DNA of 49,809 nt from Saccharofermentans sp. Lineage in GTDB: Bacteria > Bacillota > Clostridia > Saccharofermentanales > Saccharofermentanaceae. The notes beneath the pieces were generated by a model, which saw nothing but the letters and a program-made list of their open reading frames with translations, did no database searches and had not been told where the DNA came from. Positions 9,077-17,780 of the stretch are shown one piece after another (within the stretch, counting starts at the first letter, position 1; the number at the start of each line of letters is the position of its first letter). The stretch is taken from assembly GCA_024403715.1 (NCBI GenBank), contig JAKSRJ010000016.1:1-49809 (forward strand), given 5' to 3'. The translations under genes were made by a program, and so were the position numbers.

Positions 9077-10561
9077 TTACTTGTGATAGAGCTTCTTAGT
9101 AGCGTAAGTAGGCTCACAAGTCATGTTAATACCTAGCTTATGTAGAAGATTTGCATCTACTGAAGAAAGCATTGTAGTAGAGTGTGCATCACAATTTCTA
9201 AGCTTATCAATCTGCTCCATAGCAAGCTCAGCAACTGGGTTTGTCTTAGCAGAAATAGAAAGCGCGATCAAAGTCTCATCAGAGTGAAGTCTTGGGTTAT
9301 GGTTACCCATATGATTAACCTTCAAATCCTGAATTGGTTCGATAACATTAGGCGATATAAGAGGAATAGAGTGATCAATTCCAGCCAAAGCCTTCAAAGC
9401 ATTAAGGATTGCTGCTGATGTTGGACCAAGTAAATCAGTTGTCTTACCTGTTACCATACGTCCATCTGGAAGCTCGATAGCTACAGCAGCACCACCTGTC
9501 TGATCTGCTCTTACCAAAGCTGCAGATACGCATCTTCTATCAGATACTTCGATACCTGACTTGTTAAGGAGAAGCTCTAACTTAGTTACATCTGAACCGT
9601 CAGATAGACCCTGCTTAACATTACACTTAGCTTCGTAATAACGACGAATGATTTCTGCTCTTGAAGCATCACGACAAGCCTCATCATCAACGATTGCAAA
9701 GCCAGCCATATTAACACCCATATCTGTTGGGCTCTTATATGGGGACTCACCATAAATCTTCTCAAAGATTGCATTTACAACTGGGAAAATCTCAACATCT
9801 CTATTGTAGTTAACAGTTGTCTTGCCATAAGCCTCGAGGTGGAATGGATCAATCATGTTAACGTCAGAGAGGTCAGCTGTAGCAGCCTCGTAAGCGATGT
9901 TAACTGGATGAGAAAGAGGAATCGACCAGATTGGGAATGTCTCAAACTTAGCATAACCCGCCTTAATTCCACGCTTATTCTCATGGTAAAGCTGAGAGAG
10001 ACAGGTAGCCATCTTACCAGATCCAGGACCTGGAGCAGTTACAACTACGAGTGAGTGACTTGTCTCAATATAATCGTTCTTACCGTAACCTTCATCACTA
10101 ACGATTAGTGGGATATTAGAAGGATATCCTTCGATTGGATAGTGCTTATAAACCTTAACACCCAACTCACGAAGTCTCTTCTCAAACTTCTCAGCCAAAG
10201 CCTGACCTTTATACTGAGTTATACATACACTGCCTACACAAAGACCAAACTCTGTGAAAGCATCAATAAGACGAAGTACTTCCTGATCATAAGTAATACC
10301 GAGATCGCCTCTTCTCTTACTCTTCTCGATAGCATCTGCATTGATAGCAATTACAATCTCACAGTCAGCCTTAAGCTGCATGAGCATCTTAATCTTACTA
10401 TCTGGCTCAAATCCAGGAAGAACTCTTGATGCATGATAATCATCAAAAAGCTTACCGCCGAACTCGAGGTAAAGCTTACCGCCGAATTTTTCTACACGCT
10501 CTCTGATGTTCTTTGACTGAAGCTCTGCGTACTTATCGCTGCTAAAACCTTCCTTAAACAT
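9077..10561 (-). CDS. DUF1846 domain-containing protein
   Basis: A 494-residue soluble protein of full family length. I recognise DUF1846 from the N-terminus (FSSDKYAELQSKNIRERV) and the segment VVVTAPGPGSGKMATCLSQL near residue 172, which resembles a P-loop and suggests nucleotide binding. The family is widespread in Bacillota and its biochemical role is not established. It starts inside the 3' end of the metallo-hydrolase gene (8-base overlap), so the two are co-translated. I see no terminator before the ctsR promoter, so some read-through into ctsR is possible. Confidence 0.9.
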   Translation of the reverse strand: MFKEGFSSDKYAELQSKNIRERVEKFGGKLYLEFGGKLFDDYHASRVLPGFEPDSKIKMLMQLKADCEIVIAINADAIEKSKRRGDLGITYDQEVLRLIDAFTEFGLCVGSVCITQYKGQALAEKFEKRLRELGVKVYKHYPIEGYPSNIPLIVSDEGYGKNDYIETSHSLVVVTAPGPGSGKMATCLSQLYHENKRGIKAGYAKFETFPIWSIPLSHPVNIAYEAATADLSDVNMIDPFHLEAYGKTTVNYNRDVEIFPVVNAIFEKIYGESPYKSPTDMGVNMAGFAIVDDEACRDASRAEIIRRYYEAKCNVKQGLSDGSDVTKLELLLNKSGIEVSDRRCVSAALVRADQTGGAAVAIELPDGRMVTGKTTDLLGPTSAAILNALKALAGIDHSIPLISPNVIEPIQDLKVNHMGNHNPRLHSDETLIALSISAKTNPVAELAMEQIDKLRNCDAHSTTMLSSVDANLLHKLGINMTCEPTYATKKLYHK

Positions 10562-11186
10562 GGGCCATCTTACCTTCCATTACTAAAATCTTATGTTCTT
10601 CAGGCTTACCAACGACCTCTAACTCACTTCCGATATAGCTAACCTCTACATCCTTAACTGAGCTTAAGAATTCATCGACAGTACCTATCTCATCATATCC
10701 AATCCCCTCACTTCTATAGTGCATAGGAATTGTAATCTTAGGACTAATTCTACTCACATAGCTGGCAGCCTGCTTACCATCAATCGTATAAAAACCACCA
10801 ACAGGAATCATTAGAATGTCTGCATTCATCAAAGGCTCTAATTCCTCATCAGAAAGCTCACATCCGATATCACCCATGTGAACAATCTTCATTCCATCAA
10901 CGTCGATAATTATAACATTATTAGGACCTCGAAGTGCACCTTCTTTATCATCATGGTAAGTCTCGATTGGTGTCACAATAAACGGTGTATCTGTTCTTAC
11001 CTGACGAAGCTTAACTTCTTTAAATCCAAAATGATCTCCATGCTTATGTGAACAGATAACCTGGTTAACAGTCTCCTTAAGAGGCTTAAGTCCAGGTACA
11101 GATCCAGCTGTAAACGGATCGATAATCATATCGAAGCTACCGTGTGTCAATTTAAAACAAGCGTGTCCTAAGTAAGTAATAATCAT
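10554..11186 (-). CDS. MBL-fold metal-dependent hydrolase (UlaG/UPF0173-like)
   Basis: A 210-residue beta-lactamase-fold hydrolase. The short N-terminal form MIITYLGHACFKL and the metal motif SHKHGDH (His47, His49, Asp51, His52) are typical of the UPF0173/UlaG-like branch; MGDIG and MHYRSEG supply later metal-site positions. This branch contains enzymes and orphan proteins acting on small phosphoesters or lactones, and the substrate is not predictable here. It overlaps the DUF308 gene by ATGA at its start and the DUF1846 gene at its end, forming a tight three-gene unit. Confidence 0.9.
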   Translation of the reverse strand: MIITYLGHACFKLTHGSFDMIIDPFTAGSVPGLKPLKETVNQVICSHKHGDHFGFKEVKLRQVRTDTPFIVTPIETYHDDKEGALRGPNNVIIIDVDGMKIVHMGDIGCELSDEELEPLMNADILMIPVGGFYTIDGKQAASYVSRISPKITIPMHYRSEGIGYDEIGTVDEFLSSVKDVEVSYIGSELEVVGKPEEHKILVMEGKMAHV

Positions 11187-11722
11187 TTTCTTGCCTTAAG
11201 TGCAGGAACACTGTAAAGACCTGCTACTCCCTCAATAATCATTGTCACTCCAATTAGCATCATAGCTGCATTTGTAGCAGAGAATGGATTTATTAAAACC
11301 AAAATACCCATAGCTACTGCGGCAATACCAATTAGAAATGAAATCCACCATAACTCACGAGCATATCTGACAATAAACAGAGATTGCCCAACATGCTGAA
11401 TACCTATGATTATAATAACAATTCCAAATACAACATTAAAGAAATTAATGAGCATATCTGGTCTTAAAAGAAGAAAAATACTAATACAAAGCAAAACAGC
11501 ACTTGAGGCTAGAGCAATAACATCTGTAAAGCCACCTCTCTTACCCCAGAAGAATAATACTAACTCTACTAAGCCTGCACCTAATACAACCAACGCGAGA
11601 ATTCTAGCCAATAGCTCGGCGGATTCCTTAGGCCATACAATAAAACTAATACCAAGCAACAAAATTAATAGACTCGAAATAATAGTTCCGTTACGCCAAG
11701 ATTTAATGCTATCAGAACTCAT
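11183..11722 (-). CDS. DUF308 / HdeD-like small membrane protein
   Basis: A 179-residue integral membrane protein with about six hydrophobic helices and a short charged N-terminus. The repeating helix pairs with GILVLINPFSATNA and GVTMIIEGVAGLYSV match the DUF308 repeat seen in HdeD-type proteins. HdeD is linked to acid resistance in enteric bacteria, but that role cannot be carried over from sequence alone. It is first in a unit with the metallo-hydrolase and DUF1846 genes, and 15 bases after pflA. Confidence 0.85.
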   Translation of the reverse strand: MSSDSIKSWRNGTIISSLLILLLGISFIVWPKESAELLARILALVVLGAGLVELVLFFWGKRGGFTDVIALASSAVLLCISIFLLLRPDMLINFFNVVFGIVIIIIGIQHVGQSLFIVRYARELWWISFLIGIAAVAMGILVLINPFSATNAAMMLIGVTMIIEGVAGLYSVPALKARK

Positions 11723-11737
11723 AAGCCAATATCCTCC

Positions 11738-12466
11738 TTAGAGTGCACCAAGAATGGCCTTAGCATTAGCCACACGTTCCTTTGTTGGTATAGAGATACC
11801 TTCAAGCTCATATGGGATATTAAGTGTCTGCCACTTATGCACACCCAAAGTATGATAAGGAAGTACTTCAACACGCTCAACTGTCTTCAATGTCTTAATA
11901 AAGTCAGCAAGCTTATTTAAATACTCATCTGTATCATTACGCTCTGGAACTAATACATGTCTAATCCACATAGGTTTACCAATATCACTAAGTTCTTTTG
12001 CCATAGCTAGAATATTCTCATTAGGCTGCTTAGTTAGTGTCTTATGCCCATCTGGATCTATATGCTTAATATCCAGCATAACAATATCTGTAACCTTCAT
12101 TAGTTCATCGAACTTATCATGCCATGGAGCCTTAGTCGTGTACGGATTACCAGAAGTATCAATACATGTATTAATACCCTTCTCCTTAGCTTTCTTAAAC
12201 AACTCAATAAGAAAATCTATCTGCATTAGTGGCTCTCCACCAGATACGGTGATACCACCATCCTTACCCCAGTAACCCTTAAATCTTAATGCCTTTGTGA
12301 TAAGTTCATCTGCATCCATCAAGGTTCCTGTTTTCATATCCCATGTATCAGGATTATGGCAGAACTGGCATCGCATAGCGCATCCAGAGAAGAACACAAT
12401 AAATCTAACACCAGGACCATCTGCAGAACCAAAACTCTCAATAGAATGTATATAACCCTGTGACAT
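11738..12466 (-). CDS. pflA: Pyruvate formate-lyase activating enzyme
   Basis: A 242-residue radical SAM enzyme that installs the glycyl radical on pyruvate formate-lyase under anaerobic conditions. The cluster motif is CAMRCQFC (Cys29, Cys33, Cys36), preceded by ADGPGVRFIVFFSGC. SAM-binding features include TVSGGEPLMQ and DTSGNP, with MLDIKH and VLPYHTLG further on. This short form without an 8Fe ferredoxin insert is typical of true PFL activases. No pfl gene is in the window; pflB often sits elsewhere or next to pflA, so the lone position is mildly unusual. The gene has its own probable promoter. Confidence 0.95.
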   Translation of the reverse strand: MSQGYIHSIESFGSADGPGVRFIVFFSGCAMRCQFCHNPDTWDMKTGTLMDADELITKALRFKGYWGKDGGITVSGGEPLMQIDFLIELFKKAKEKGINTCIDTSGNPYTTKAPWHDKFDELMKVTDIVMLDIKHIDPDGHKTLTKQPNENILAMAKELSDIGKPMWIRHVLVPERNDTDEYLNKLADFIKTLKTVERVEVLPYHTLGVHKWQTLNIPYELEGISIPTKERVANAKAILGAL

Positions 12467-12490
12467 AATCTACCCCTTAAGTTTTTAGTT

Positions 12491-12519
12491 ATTATAACTC
12501 TAAATAGATTAGGATTTCA
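12491..12519 (-). promoter_or_regulatory. Predicted pflA promoter
   Basis: Minus strand TGAAAT (12514-12519), 17 bases, TATAAT (12491-12496). The -10 lies within the palindrome AGTTAT-A-ATAACT. The -35 is poor and overlaps the 3' end of the upstream gene. Confidence 0.45.
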
Positions 12520-12775
12520 GAATAAAGAGAGCCAAAATAATCTGCAAAATAAAAATTACAGGCACACCTATCACAAACTTCATATGCTTTGTTTTATGTC
12601 TAAAAACCTGCATACCTAAGAATGCACCTATAGATCCACCAATAGCAGCTAATAAAATTAACGTCGCTTCGCTAATTCTCCATTTATGCTTAATAGCTAG
12701 TCTTTTATCCATACCATATGTGATAAAAGTGATTATATTAATAAGCACTAGATAAATAGCGATAACAAGCTTCAT
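12509..12775 (-). CDS. DUF1294 domain-containing membrane protein
   Basis: An 88-residue membrane protein with three hydrophobic segments. The family signature is clear: YGMDKRLAIKHKWRISE, then AAIGGSIGAFLGM and FRHKTKHMKF. The function of DUF1294 is unknown. Start and stop overlap the previous gene as TAATG, so the two are translationally coupled. Confidence 0.9.
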   Translation of the reverse strand: MKLVIAIYLVLINIITFITYGMDKRLAIKHKWRISEATLILLAAIGGSIGAFLGMQVFRHKTKHMKFVIGVPVIFILQIILALFILKS

Positions 12776-13422
12776 TAAGCGGACTCTCCTCCCATATCTA
12801 CATCGTAACTATAATAACTTTCTCCAGTCTTTGTGTCACGAATAAAAGGTGTATCAAACTTATGATTCACATAACGATGGAGGCCCATAACCTCGAGTTC
12901 TTCTTTGCACTTGGCAAGCATAGCATCGTCTTTTTTATCAAGCATTGAGATAACAATGCCTAAAATATAAAGTCTATGTGCAAGCTCACAATCATAATCT
13001 CTAGAATCGCTATATAAGAGATTAAATAGTTCAGCATTCTCAGCACTGGTATTCTCATTTTCAAATAAAGCCTCACAAATATCCTCTAGGTCCTTGGCAC
13101 TAGGCATCTCAGTTAGTGATACTGATTTTTTAAATAACTTCTCAACCAGAGTTCTCTTCTTACTACTATATTCACGTCCAACAATAAGACCACCAAAAGA
13201 GATCAGTATCAAAGCCACAAAATCCAAAGCTGTCTCTTCAGCCTGATCCTCATAAACCAGCTTAAGATCATCTAGTACCACAGCATTAAAAATATCTGCT
13301 ATTGCCTTAGCACCATAATCGATTAGCTGTCTGTTGGAATAAGGACTAATCTTCGTGACGATAGCATTAAATAATTCCTCTTCACGCATCATCTCATAAT
13401 TGTGATCATCAAATCTATCCAT
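12775..13422 (-). CDS. Uncharacterised protein of 215 residues
   Basis: I do not recognise this protein. It is acidic and mostly helical by eye, with one hydrophobic stretch (DFVALILISFGGLIVG, residues 67-82) that could be a membrane or buried helix and a second shorter one (YILGIVISMLD). The C-terminus has tyrosine and acidic residues (YYSYDVDMGGESA). The gene is supported by an ideal SD (GGAGG, 7 bases from ATG) and by TAATG coupling to the DUF1294 gene. The SD is buried in the 3' arm of a 12-bp hairpin (13429-13457), which suggests conditional expression or a terminator of the upstream acyltransferase gene doubling as a ribosome site. Confidence 0.8.
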   Translation of the reverse strand: MDRFDDHNYEMMREEELFNAIVTKISPYSNRQLIDYGAKAIADIFNAVVLDDLKLVYEDQAEETALDFVALILISFGGLIVGREYSSKKRTLVEKLFKKSVSLTEMPSAKDLEDICEALFENENTSAENAELFNLLYSDSRDYDCELAHRLYILGIVISMLDKKDDAMLAKCKEELEVMGLHRYVNHKFDTPFIRDTKTGESYYSYDVDMGGESA

Positions 13423-13428
13423 ATAAAA

Positions 13429-13457
13429 ACCTCCACAAGAATTAATCTTATGGAGGT
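13429..13457 (-). promoter_or_regulatory. Hairpin that buries the SD of the 215-residue protein gene
   Basis: On the minus strand, ACCTCCATAAGA pairs with TCTTGTGGAGGT (12 pairs, one U-G) around a 5-base loop. The 3' arm contains the SD GGAGG, and TTTTTAT plus ATG follow at once. It can be read as an SD-sequestering hairpin or as an intrinsic terminator for the acyltransferase gene that ends at 13523. Confidence 0.75.
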
Positions 13458-13522
13458 AGTATACGCGGATAATAATGTATAAAAGTCCAATTATTATCTC
13501 TAATTTAGAACAATCGTTTATA

Positions 13523-14638
13523 TTATTGAAATAATTTGTCTTTTATCACGATCAACACTGGCACAACTAGTATTATTATAAGTAAAGAGCTAGAAAACAG
13601 TATTCTAACCTTTGCAGAAGACTTGTTTAACCACTTGCATAAAGGTCTAATCATAAATCTATTACATGGATATGCAATTAAAACTGAAATAGCAGCTATT
13701 CCTAATACACAAGCAAACCATAACCATGGATTTGAAACAGGAACATATCGTCTCACTAACGTCAAAATTGTAATATGTATGAGGTATACAGCAAATGAAT
13801 GCTCAGCAAGAAAGGTTAGCATCTTTTGCAATGGCTTAACAATCGGAACAGATTCAAGCAACAAATATAATCCTATACATGCAAATAAAAATAATGGCGA
13901 ATCATCATATAATCCATTCAATTCAATTCCTAACATAGTTATAGCAACCGTAATCAAAAAACAAACTATACCTATTGCTATAAACATCCATTTCTTCTTT
14001 CGAATTCCCAATCTATTTATTATATATCCACCTAAAAAATACAAATACCAACTAATAAATGGCCATCCATATACAGGAAAATCACTTCGAAGTATATAGC
14101 TAAATACAATTATAGAAATAATTTCAAATCCTACTGCTAAGAAAGCGAATACTTTTAGTCCCGTATCTGAGAGTTTATCGAACATAATAGCGATAAAGGG
14201 AGCTGTCATCATATATCCGATAAGATAATACAAAAACCATATATGCCCATTCATACTTGATGGAAAAATAGTCCAAAATACGTTCATTATCATCGTTTTC
14301 AGATTTGGAAACTCATTAACACCCAAATAGTAGCAGGAGATATTAAAAAGCGAATAAAAAATAAACGGTATTACTAATGAACAAAACTTCTTCCAATAGA
14401 ACTTCTTGTATGAAGCTGCTGGATTATCAACATCTTCTTTAAATCTTAAAGCAAAGTAACCACTTAAGAGAAAAAACAAACCATTAGCTGTTAAGAATAA
14501 AGTTCTGAAAAAGGCCGCAATGAATAATGGCACAGGAAAATCCCACGATAGATGGATAGAAATAACAAATAACATAGCGACTACACGGATAAAATCAAGA
14601 TGATAATTTCTTCGCTTAACCAAATCACTACTCTGCAT
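13523..14638 (-). CDS. Acyltransferase family 3 membrane protein
   Basis: A 371-residue protein with about ten membrane helices. The opening RRNYHLDFIRVVAMLFVISIH is the acyltransferase-3 signature (residue pattern LDxxRxxA...H, with the catalytic-type histidine at the end). The downstream HIWFLYYLIGYMM and LGGYIINRLG are also typical. Members add acetyl or other acyl groups to cell-surface glycans, O-antigen or peptidoglycan. The target is unknown here; neighbouring AT-rich membrane genes suggest an envelope polysaccharide. Base composition is visibly more AT-rich than the surrounding metabolic genes. A TGATATAAT extended -10 lies upstream at about 14669-14677. Confidence 0.92.
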   Translation of the reverse strand: MQSSDLVKRRNYHLDFIRVVAMLFVISIHLSWDFPVPLFIAAFFRTLFLTANGLFFLLSGYFALRFKEDVDNPAASYKKFYWKKFCSLVIPFIFYSLFNISCYYLGVNEFPNLKTMIMNVFWTIFPSSMNGHIWFLYYLIGYMMTAPFIAIMFDKLSDTGLKVFAFLAVGFEIISIIVFSYILRSDFPVYGWPFISWYLYFLGGYIINRLGIRKKKWMFIAIGIVCFLITVAITMLGIELNGLYDDSPLFLFACIGLYLLLESVPIVKPLQKMLTFLAEHSFAVYLIHITILTLVRRYVPVSNPWLWFACVLGIAAISVLIAYPCNRFMIRPLCKWLNKSSAKVRILFSSSLLIIILVVPVLIVIKDKLFQ

Positions 14639-14668
14639 AATATCAATCCTTCACACTTTACCAGTAGG

Positions 14669-14677
14669 ATTATATCA
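14669..14677 (-). promoter_or_regulatory. Predicted extended -10 promoter of the acyltransferase gene
   Basis: Minus strand TGATATAAT with no good -35, about 30 bases before the start codon. The divergent gap to 14790 carries a matching element on the other strand. Confidence 0.5.
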
Positions 14678-14747
14678 TATGCATCATTACCATAAAATGT
14701 TGTGCGTTTATAGCAGTTATTGTACTAATATTACCCCTCTATTCATA

Positions 14748-14756
14748 TGCTATAAT
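14748..14756 (+). promoter_or_regulatory. Predicted extended -10 promoter of the 435-residue membrane protein gene
   Basis: TGCTATAAT on the plus strand (-10 at 14751-14756), 34 bases before the start codon at 14791, without a recognisable -35. Confidence 0.5.
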
Positions 14757-14790
14757 CATAAAAATAAATCGATAATTATCCGAAGACATT

Positions 14791-16098
14791 ATGACTTTAA
14801 AAAGTAAGAATCTGTTTATCAATATTATCATCTTCATAATCTTATTTTTAGGATTATATACTAATGTCGCAAGTATTATTTGCTATCAGGGTATGGCTAA
14901 CTTTGACTGGTGGTCAAATGATATGATGATAACTGATATGATGTACGATGAACATTATAGTAGCAATGATCCTTTATTGAGAGCTATTGCCCCTACTTCT
15001 TTCTACCCTGACGATTATCACAAAGCAGAAGGCCTTATTCCAAATGCATTTATAAACAACGAGGTATTTGATGAAGAATTGTTTTATCAATATACTAGTA
15101 ATATAGTCATTCAAAGGTATCTATATAGATTAATTAATTCATCCAGTCTCTTTTCTCATTCTGAAGTACTACAAGTACTTTATTTCTTCAATTGCTTTTT
15201 TGCAGCAACTACAATTACAGTGATACTATTTTGGATAAAAGAAATAACAAATACTAAAAGTATCATTCTCATTGCACTTTTATTAGCGTTTCTATGTCCA
15301 TATTTTGCTATGTATGGGAAAAACTTGTATTGGCTAATGTGGGTTTTGTTTATGCCAATAGCTTGTATGTGTGTTGTCGTTATTAATAATAGGCAAGATA
15401 ATAAAACATTAGTCGCATTAACAGCTTATTTTTCTTGCTTAATAAAACAACTCGTTTGCTTTGAGTTTATATCAACTATTATGATTTCAATGATAATTCC
15501 TCTCATTTTTTATTGTATAAAGAGCAATAAAAAATTAAAAGGAATCATTAATACATTATTGATTCCTTTTTGTGCAGCTATATTATCGTTTATAACAGCT
15601 TTTGGAATTAGAACTGTAATCTTGCTTTCAGAATTAGGATTAACAAAAACTATTCAATCATTAAAAATGAATATTGGTAGCAGACTATTAGGAACTAACG
15701 GCGAAGGTCTTCAGTCAATAGGACCAATAAGAATTTGTTTGTTGATGACAAAAATAGAATTCATATCATTTAAAGGATTGTTCTGTATTGATTTTTTTGA
15801 AGCATTAATACTATTAATTATCCTTTCGTTAACCACGCTATTTATTACCAATCGTAATAAACTGATATTAGGTAACAACTTTATATCTTTATTAAAAACA
15901 ACTTGGATTTCAGTATTAGCTCCCTATTCTTGGTTTGTATTAGCAGCACCACACACAACTATTCATAGTATTCATTGCTCTATAAATTGGTTTATTCCAT
16001 TTGCAATTCTATTTTTAGCTACATTTTTTTCTTTCATAGAGAAATCTTTAAAGCATATAAAAACGGCCACCAAAAGGCAGCCGCTCAATAATTCTTAG
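14791..16098 (+). CDS. Multi-spanning membrane protein, possibly GT-C-like
   Basis: A 435-residue protein with roughly nine to ten hydrophobic helices and a large first extracytoplasmic loop (residues 33-105) rich in Asp, Tyr and Asn. That layout, with acidic residues soon after the first helix (ANFDWWSNDMMITDMMYDEH), resembles GT-C glycosyltransferases and related envelope proteins, but I cannot place it in a named family. The gene is strongly AT-rich: two 60-base lines that I counted gave 18 and 37 percent GC, against 45 in a putP line. Its last 30 codons contain the putP terminator. The SD is weak. The AT-richness and isolated position are compatible with lateral acquisition. Confidence 0.75.
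   Translation: MTLKSKNLFINIIIFIILFLGLYTNVASIICYQGMANFDWWSNDMMITDMMYDEHYSSNDPLLRAIAPTSFYPDDYHKAEGLIPNAFINNEVFDEELFYQYTSNIVIQRYLYRLINSSSLFSHSEVLQVLYFFNCFFAATTITVILFWIKEITNTKSIILIALLLAFLCPYFAMYGKNLYWLMWVLFMPIACMCVVVINNRQDNKTLVALTAYFSCLIKQLVCFEFISTIMISMIIPLIFYCIKSNKKLKGIINTLLIPFCAAILSFITAFGIRTVILLSELGLTKTIQSLKMNIGSRLLGTNGEGLQSIGPIRICLLMTKIEFISFKGLFCIDFFEALILLIILSLTTLFITNRNKLILGNNFISLLKTTWISVLAPYSWFVLAAPHTTIHSIHCSINWFIPFAILFLATFFSFIEKSLKHIKTATKRQPLNNS
16055..16083 (-). terminator. putP terminator, inside the 3' end of the opposite gene
   Basis: On the minus strand, CGGCTGCC-TTTT-GGTGGCCG (8 pairs, two G-U) followed by TTTTTATATG, 27 bases beyond the putP stop codon. It lies within codons of the convergent membrane protein gene (Ala-Thr-Lys-Arg-Gln-Pro). 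Confidence 0.7.
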
Positions 16099-16109
16099 TA
16101 TAACAATTA

Positions 16110-17657
16110 TTAATCGTCGATACTTGTGTTCAAAGCTGTATCGTAAATCTTGATTACCTCAGCATCTGGAGCCTTAGTAACAAGTGTAACTACTACTGCT
16201 ACGATAGCACCTACGATGAAGCCAGGAACGATCTCATATACGCCTGTATCAGTAACAACAGGAGCCATGATTGTTGATGTAAAGAGTAAGAGCCATGCGA
16301 TATCAGCAACAGCACCTGCGATGATACCTGCAACGGCACCAGCGTAGTTAAATCTCTTCCAGAAGAGAGAGAGGATTACAACTGGACCAAAGGATGCACC
16401 GAAGAGACCCCAAGCATTCTCAACCATGTTCATGATATCAGCAGCCCAGGATGAACCATCATCAAGACCCTGACTAGCGATAAAGTATGCAACTACTGCA
16501 ACAATCAAAACTACGATACGTCCAACCCAAAGCATTTCCTTATCAGAAGCTTCATTCTTACGAATGAGTGGCTTATAGATATCTGATGTAAATGCAGAAG
16601 AAGCAACGAGAAGCTGAGAGTCAGCAGTAGACATTGCAGCTGCGATAATAGCAGAAAGCAGGATACCTGCCACAAAACCTGGGAAGATGTTATTAACGAT
16701 CTCGATAAAAATCATCTTACGGCTGTCAGGAAGTAAAGCCTCTGCCAAGGCAGTGCCATCCTTAAGGATGAATGTTCTACCGAGATAAGCGATAACCATA
16801 GCAGCACCGAGTGTAAGAACAACCCATATGATAGCAACTGTAGCAGACTTTTTAATCATAGAAGCCTTCTTAATAGACATAAATCTTACGATGATATGTG
16901 GCATACCGAAGTAGCCTAATCCCCATCCAAGACCAGAAACGATTTCCTGCCAAGAAGCTGCAAAAGGATTTGTACCAAAAGCAGAAATGCCATCAGCAAA
17001 AGCCTCATACTTAGTAGTATCAAAGTCGCCTGTTGCCTTCATTACGAGAGGTACTGCGAGCAAAGCGATAAGCATCATGATTCCCTGGAAGAAGTCTGTC
17101 CAGCATACAGCCTTAAAACCACCTAAGAATGTGTAAATTAAAATAAGAACTGCAAAGAGAATCATGGCGAGGTGCTCACGACCCACAAACCAAGGAATTA
17201 CAGATGTAAATACTGCTGTACCTGCGTTAAATGCAGATGCTACATAAACTGTAAAGCTGATAAGGAAGATAATTGCACATACAACCTTCAAAACAGAGTT
17301 CTTACTTGCAAATCTATTTGTAAGATACTGTGGGATTGTAATAGCGTCATTAGATGCCTTAGAGAATCTTCTAAGTCTTGCAGCAACGAAAATCCAGTTT
17401 GCTGCTGTACCTAATGCAAGACCGATACCAATCCATACCTGACCCATACCGAATGCGAAGATGGAACCTGGGAAACCCATCAAGAGCCATCCACTCATGT
17501 CAGAAGCCTGGGCACTCATCGCTGTTACGAATGGACCCATCTGGCGTCCACCGAGGAAGTACTCCTTCTCATCGCTGTTCTTACTCTTGATAAAGAAGTA
17601 TAAACCAATACCAAGAACAACTATGAAATAGAGTATGAAAGCAATAATTTTTGCCAT
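16110..17657 (-). CDS. putP: Sodium/proline symporter
   Basis: A 515-residue SSS-family symporter with thirteen predicted helices. The first helices include YFLGGRQMGPFVTAMSAQAS and DMSGWLLMGFPGSIFAFG, which are characteristic of PutP. The Na+-site helix 8 region reads AAAMSTADSQLLVASSAFTSD. Import of proline gives osmoprotection or feeds Stickland-type fermentation. The gene is preceded by SD GGAGT, and a TGTTATAAT extended -10 (17710-17718) overlaps the tail of the polyamine operon terminator, so it is probably monocistronic. Confidence 0.93.
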   Translation of the reverse strand: MAKIIAFILYFIVVLGIGLYFFIKSKNSDEKEYFLGGRQMGPFVTAMSAQASDMSGWLLMGFPGSIFAFGMGQVWIGIGLALGTAANWIFVAARLRRFSKASNDAITIPQYLTNRFASKNSVLKVVCAIIFLISFTVYVASAFNAGTAVFTSVIPWFVGREHLAMILFAVLILIYTFLGGFKAVCWTDFFQGIMMLIALLAVPLVMKATGDFDTTKYEAFADGISAFGTNPFAASWQEIVSGLGWGLGYFGMPHIIVRFMSIKKASMIKKSATVAIIWVVLTLGAAMVIAYLGRTFILKDGTALAEALLPDSRKMIFIEIVNNIFPGFVAGILLSAIIAAAMSTADSQLLVASSAFTSDIYKPLIRKNEASDKEMLWVGRIVVLIVAVVAYFIASQGLDDGSSWAADIMNMVENAWGLFGASFGPVVILSLFWKRFNYAGAVAGIIAGAVADIAWLLLFTSTIMAPVVTDTGVYEIVPGFIVGAIVAVVVTLVTKAPDAEVIKIYDTALNTSIDD

Positions 17658-17709
17658 AACGTAACTCCTATTTCTTTATTTTCCTATGTTTTCCAAAAAT
17701 AACGCGCAC

Positions 17710-17718
17710 ATTATAACA
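17710..17718 (-). promoter_or_regulatory. Predicted extended -10 promoter of putP
   Basis: Minus strand TGTTATAAT, directly after the T tract of the upstream terminator and about 53 bases before the putP start. Confidence 0.5.
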
Positions 17719-17719
17719 T

Positions 17720-17753
17720 AAAAATAAAGTGATATCGGGAAAGATACCACTTT
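17720..17753 (-). terminator. Intrinsic terminator of the polyamine operon
   Basis: Minus strand AAAGTGGTATC pairs with GATATCACTTT (11 pairs, one G-U), loop TTTCCC, then ATTTTT. It lies 28 bases after the aguB stop codon. Confidence 0.85.
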
Positions 17754-17780
17754 AGTTGCTTAAAGTAACAAAATTTACAT

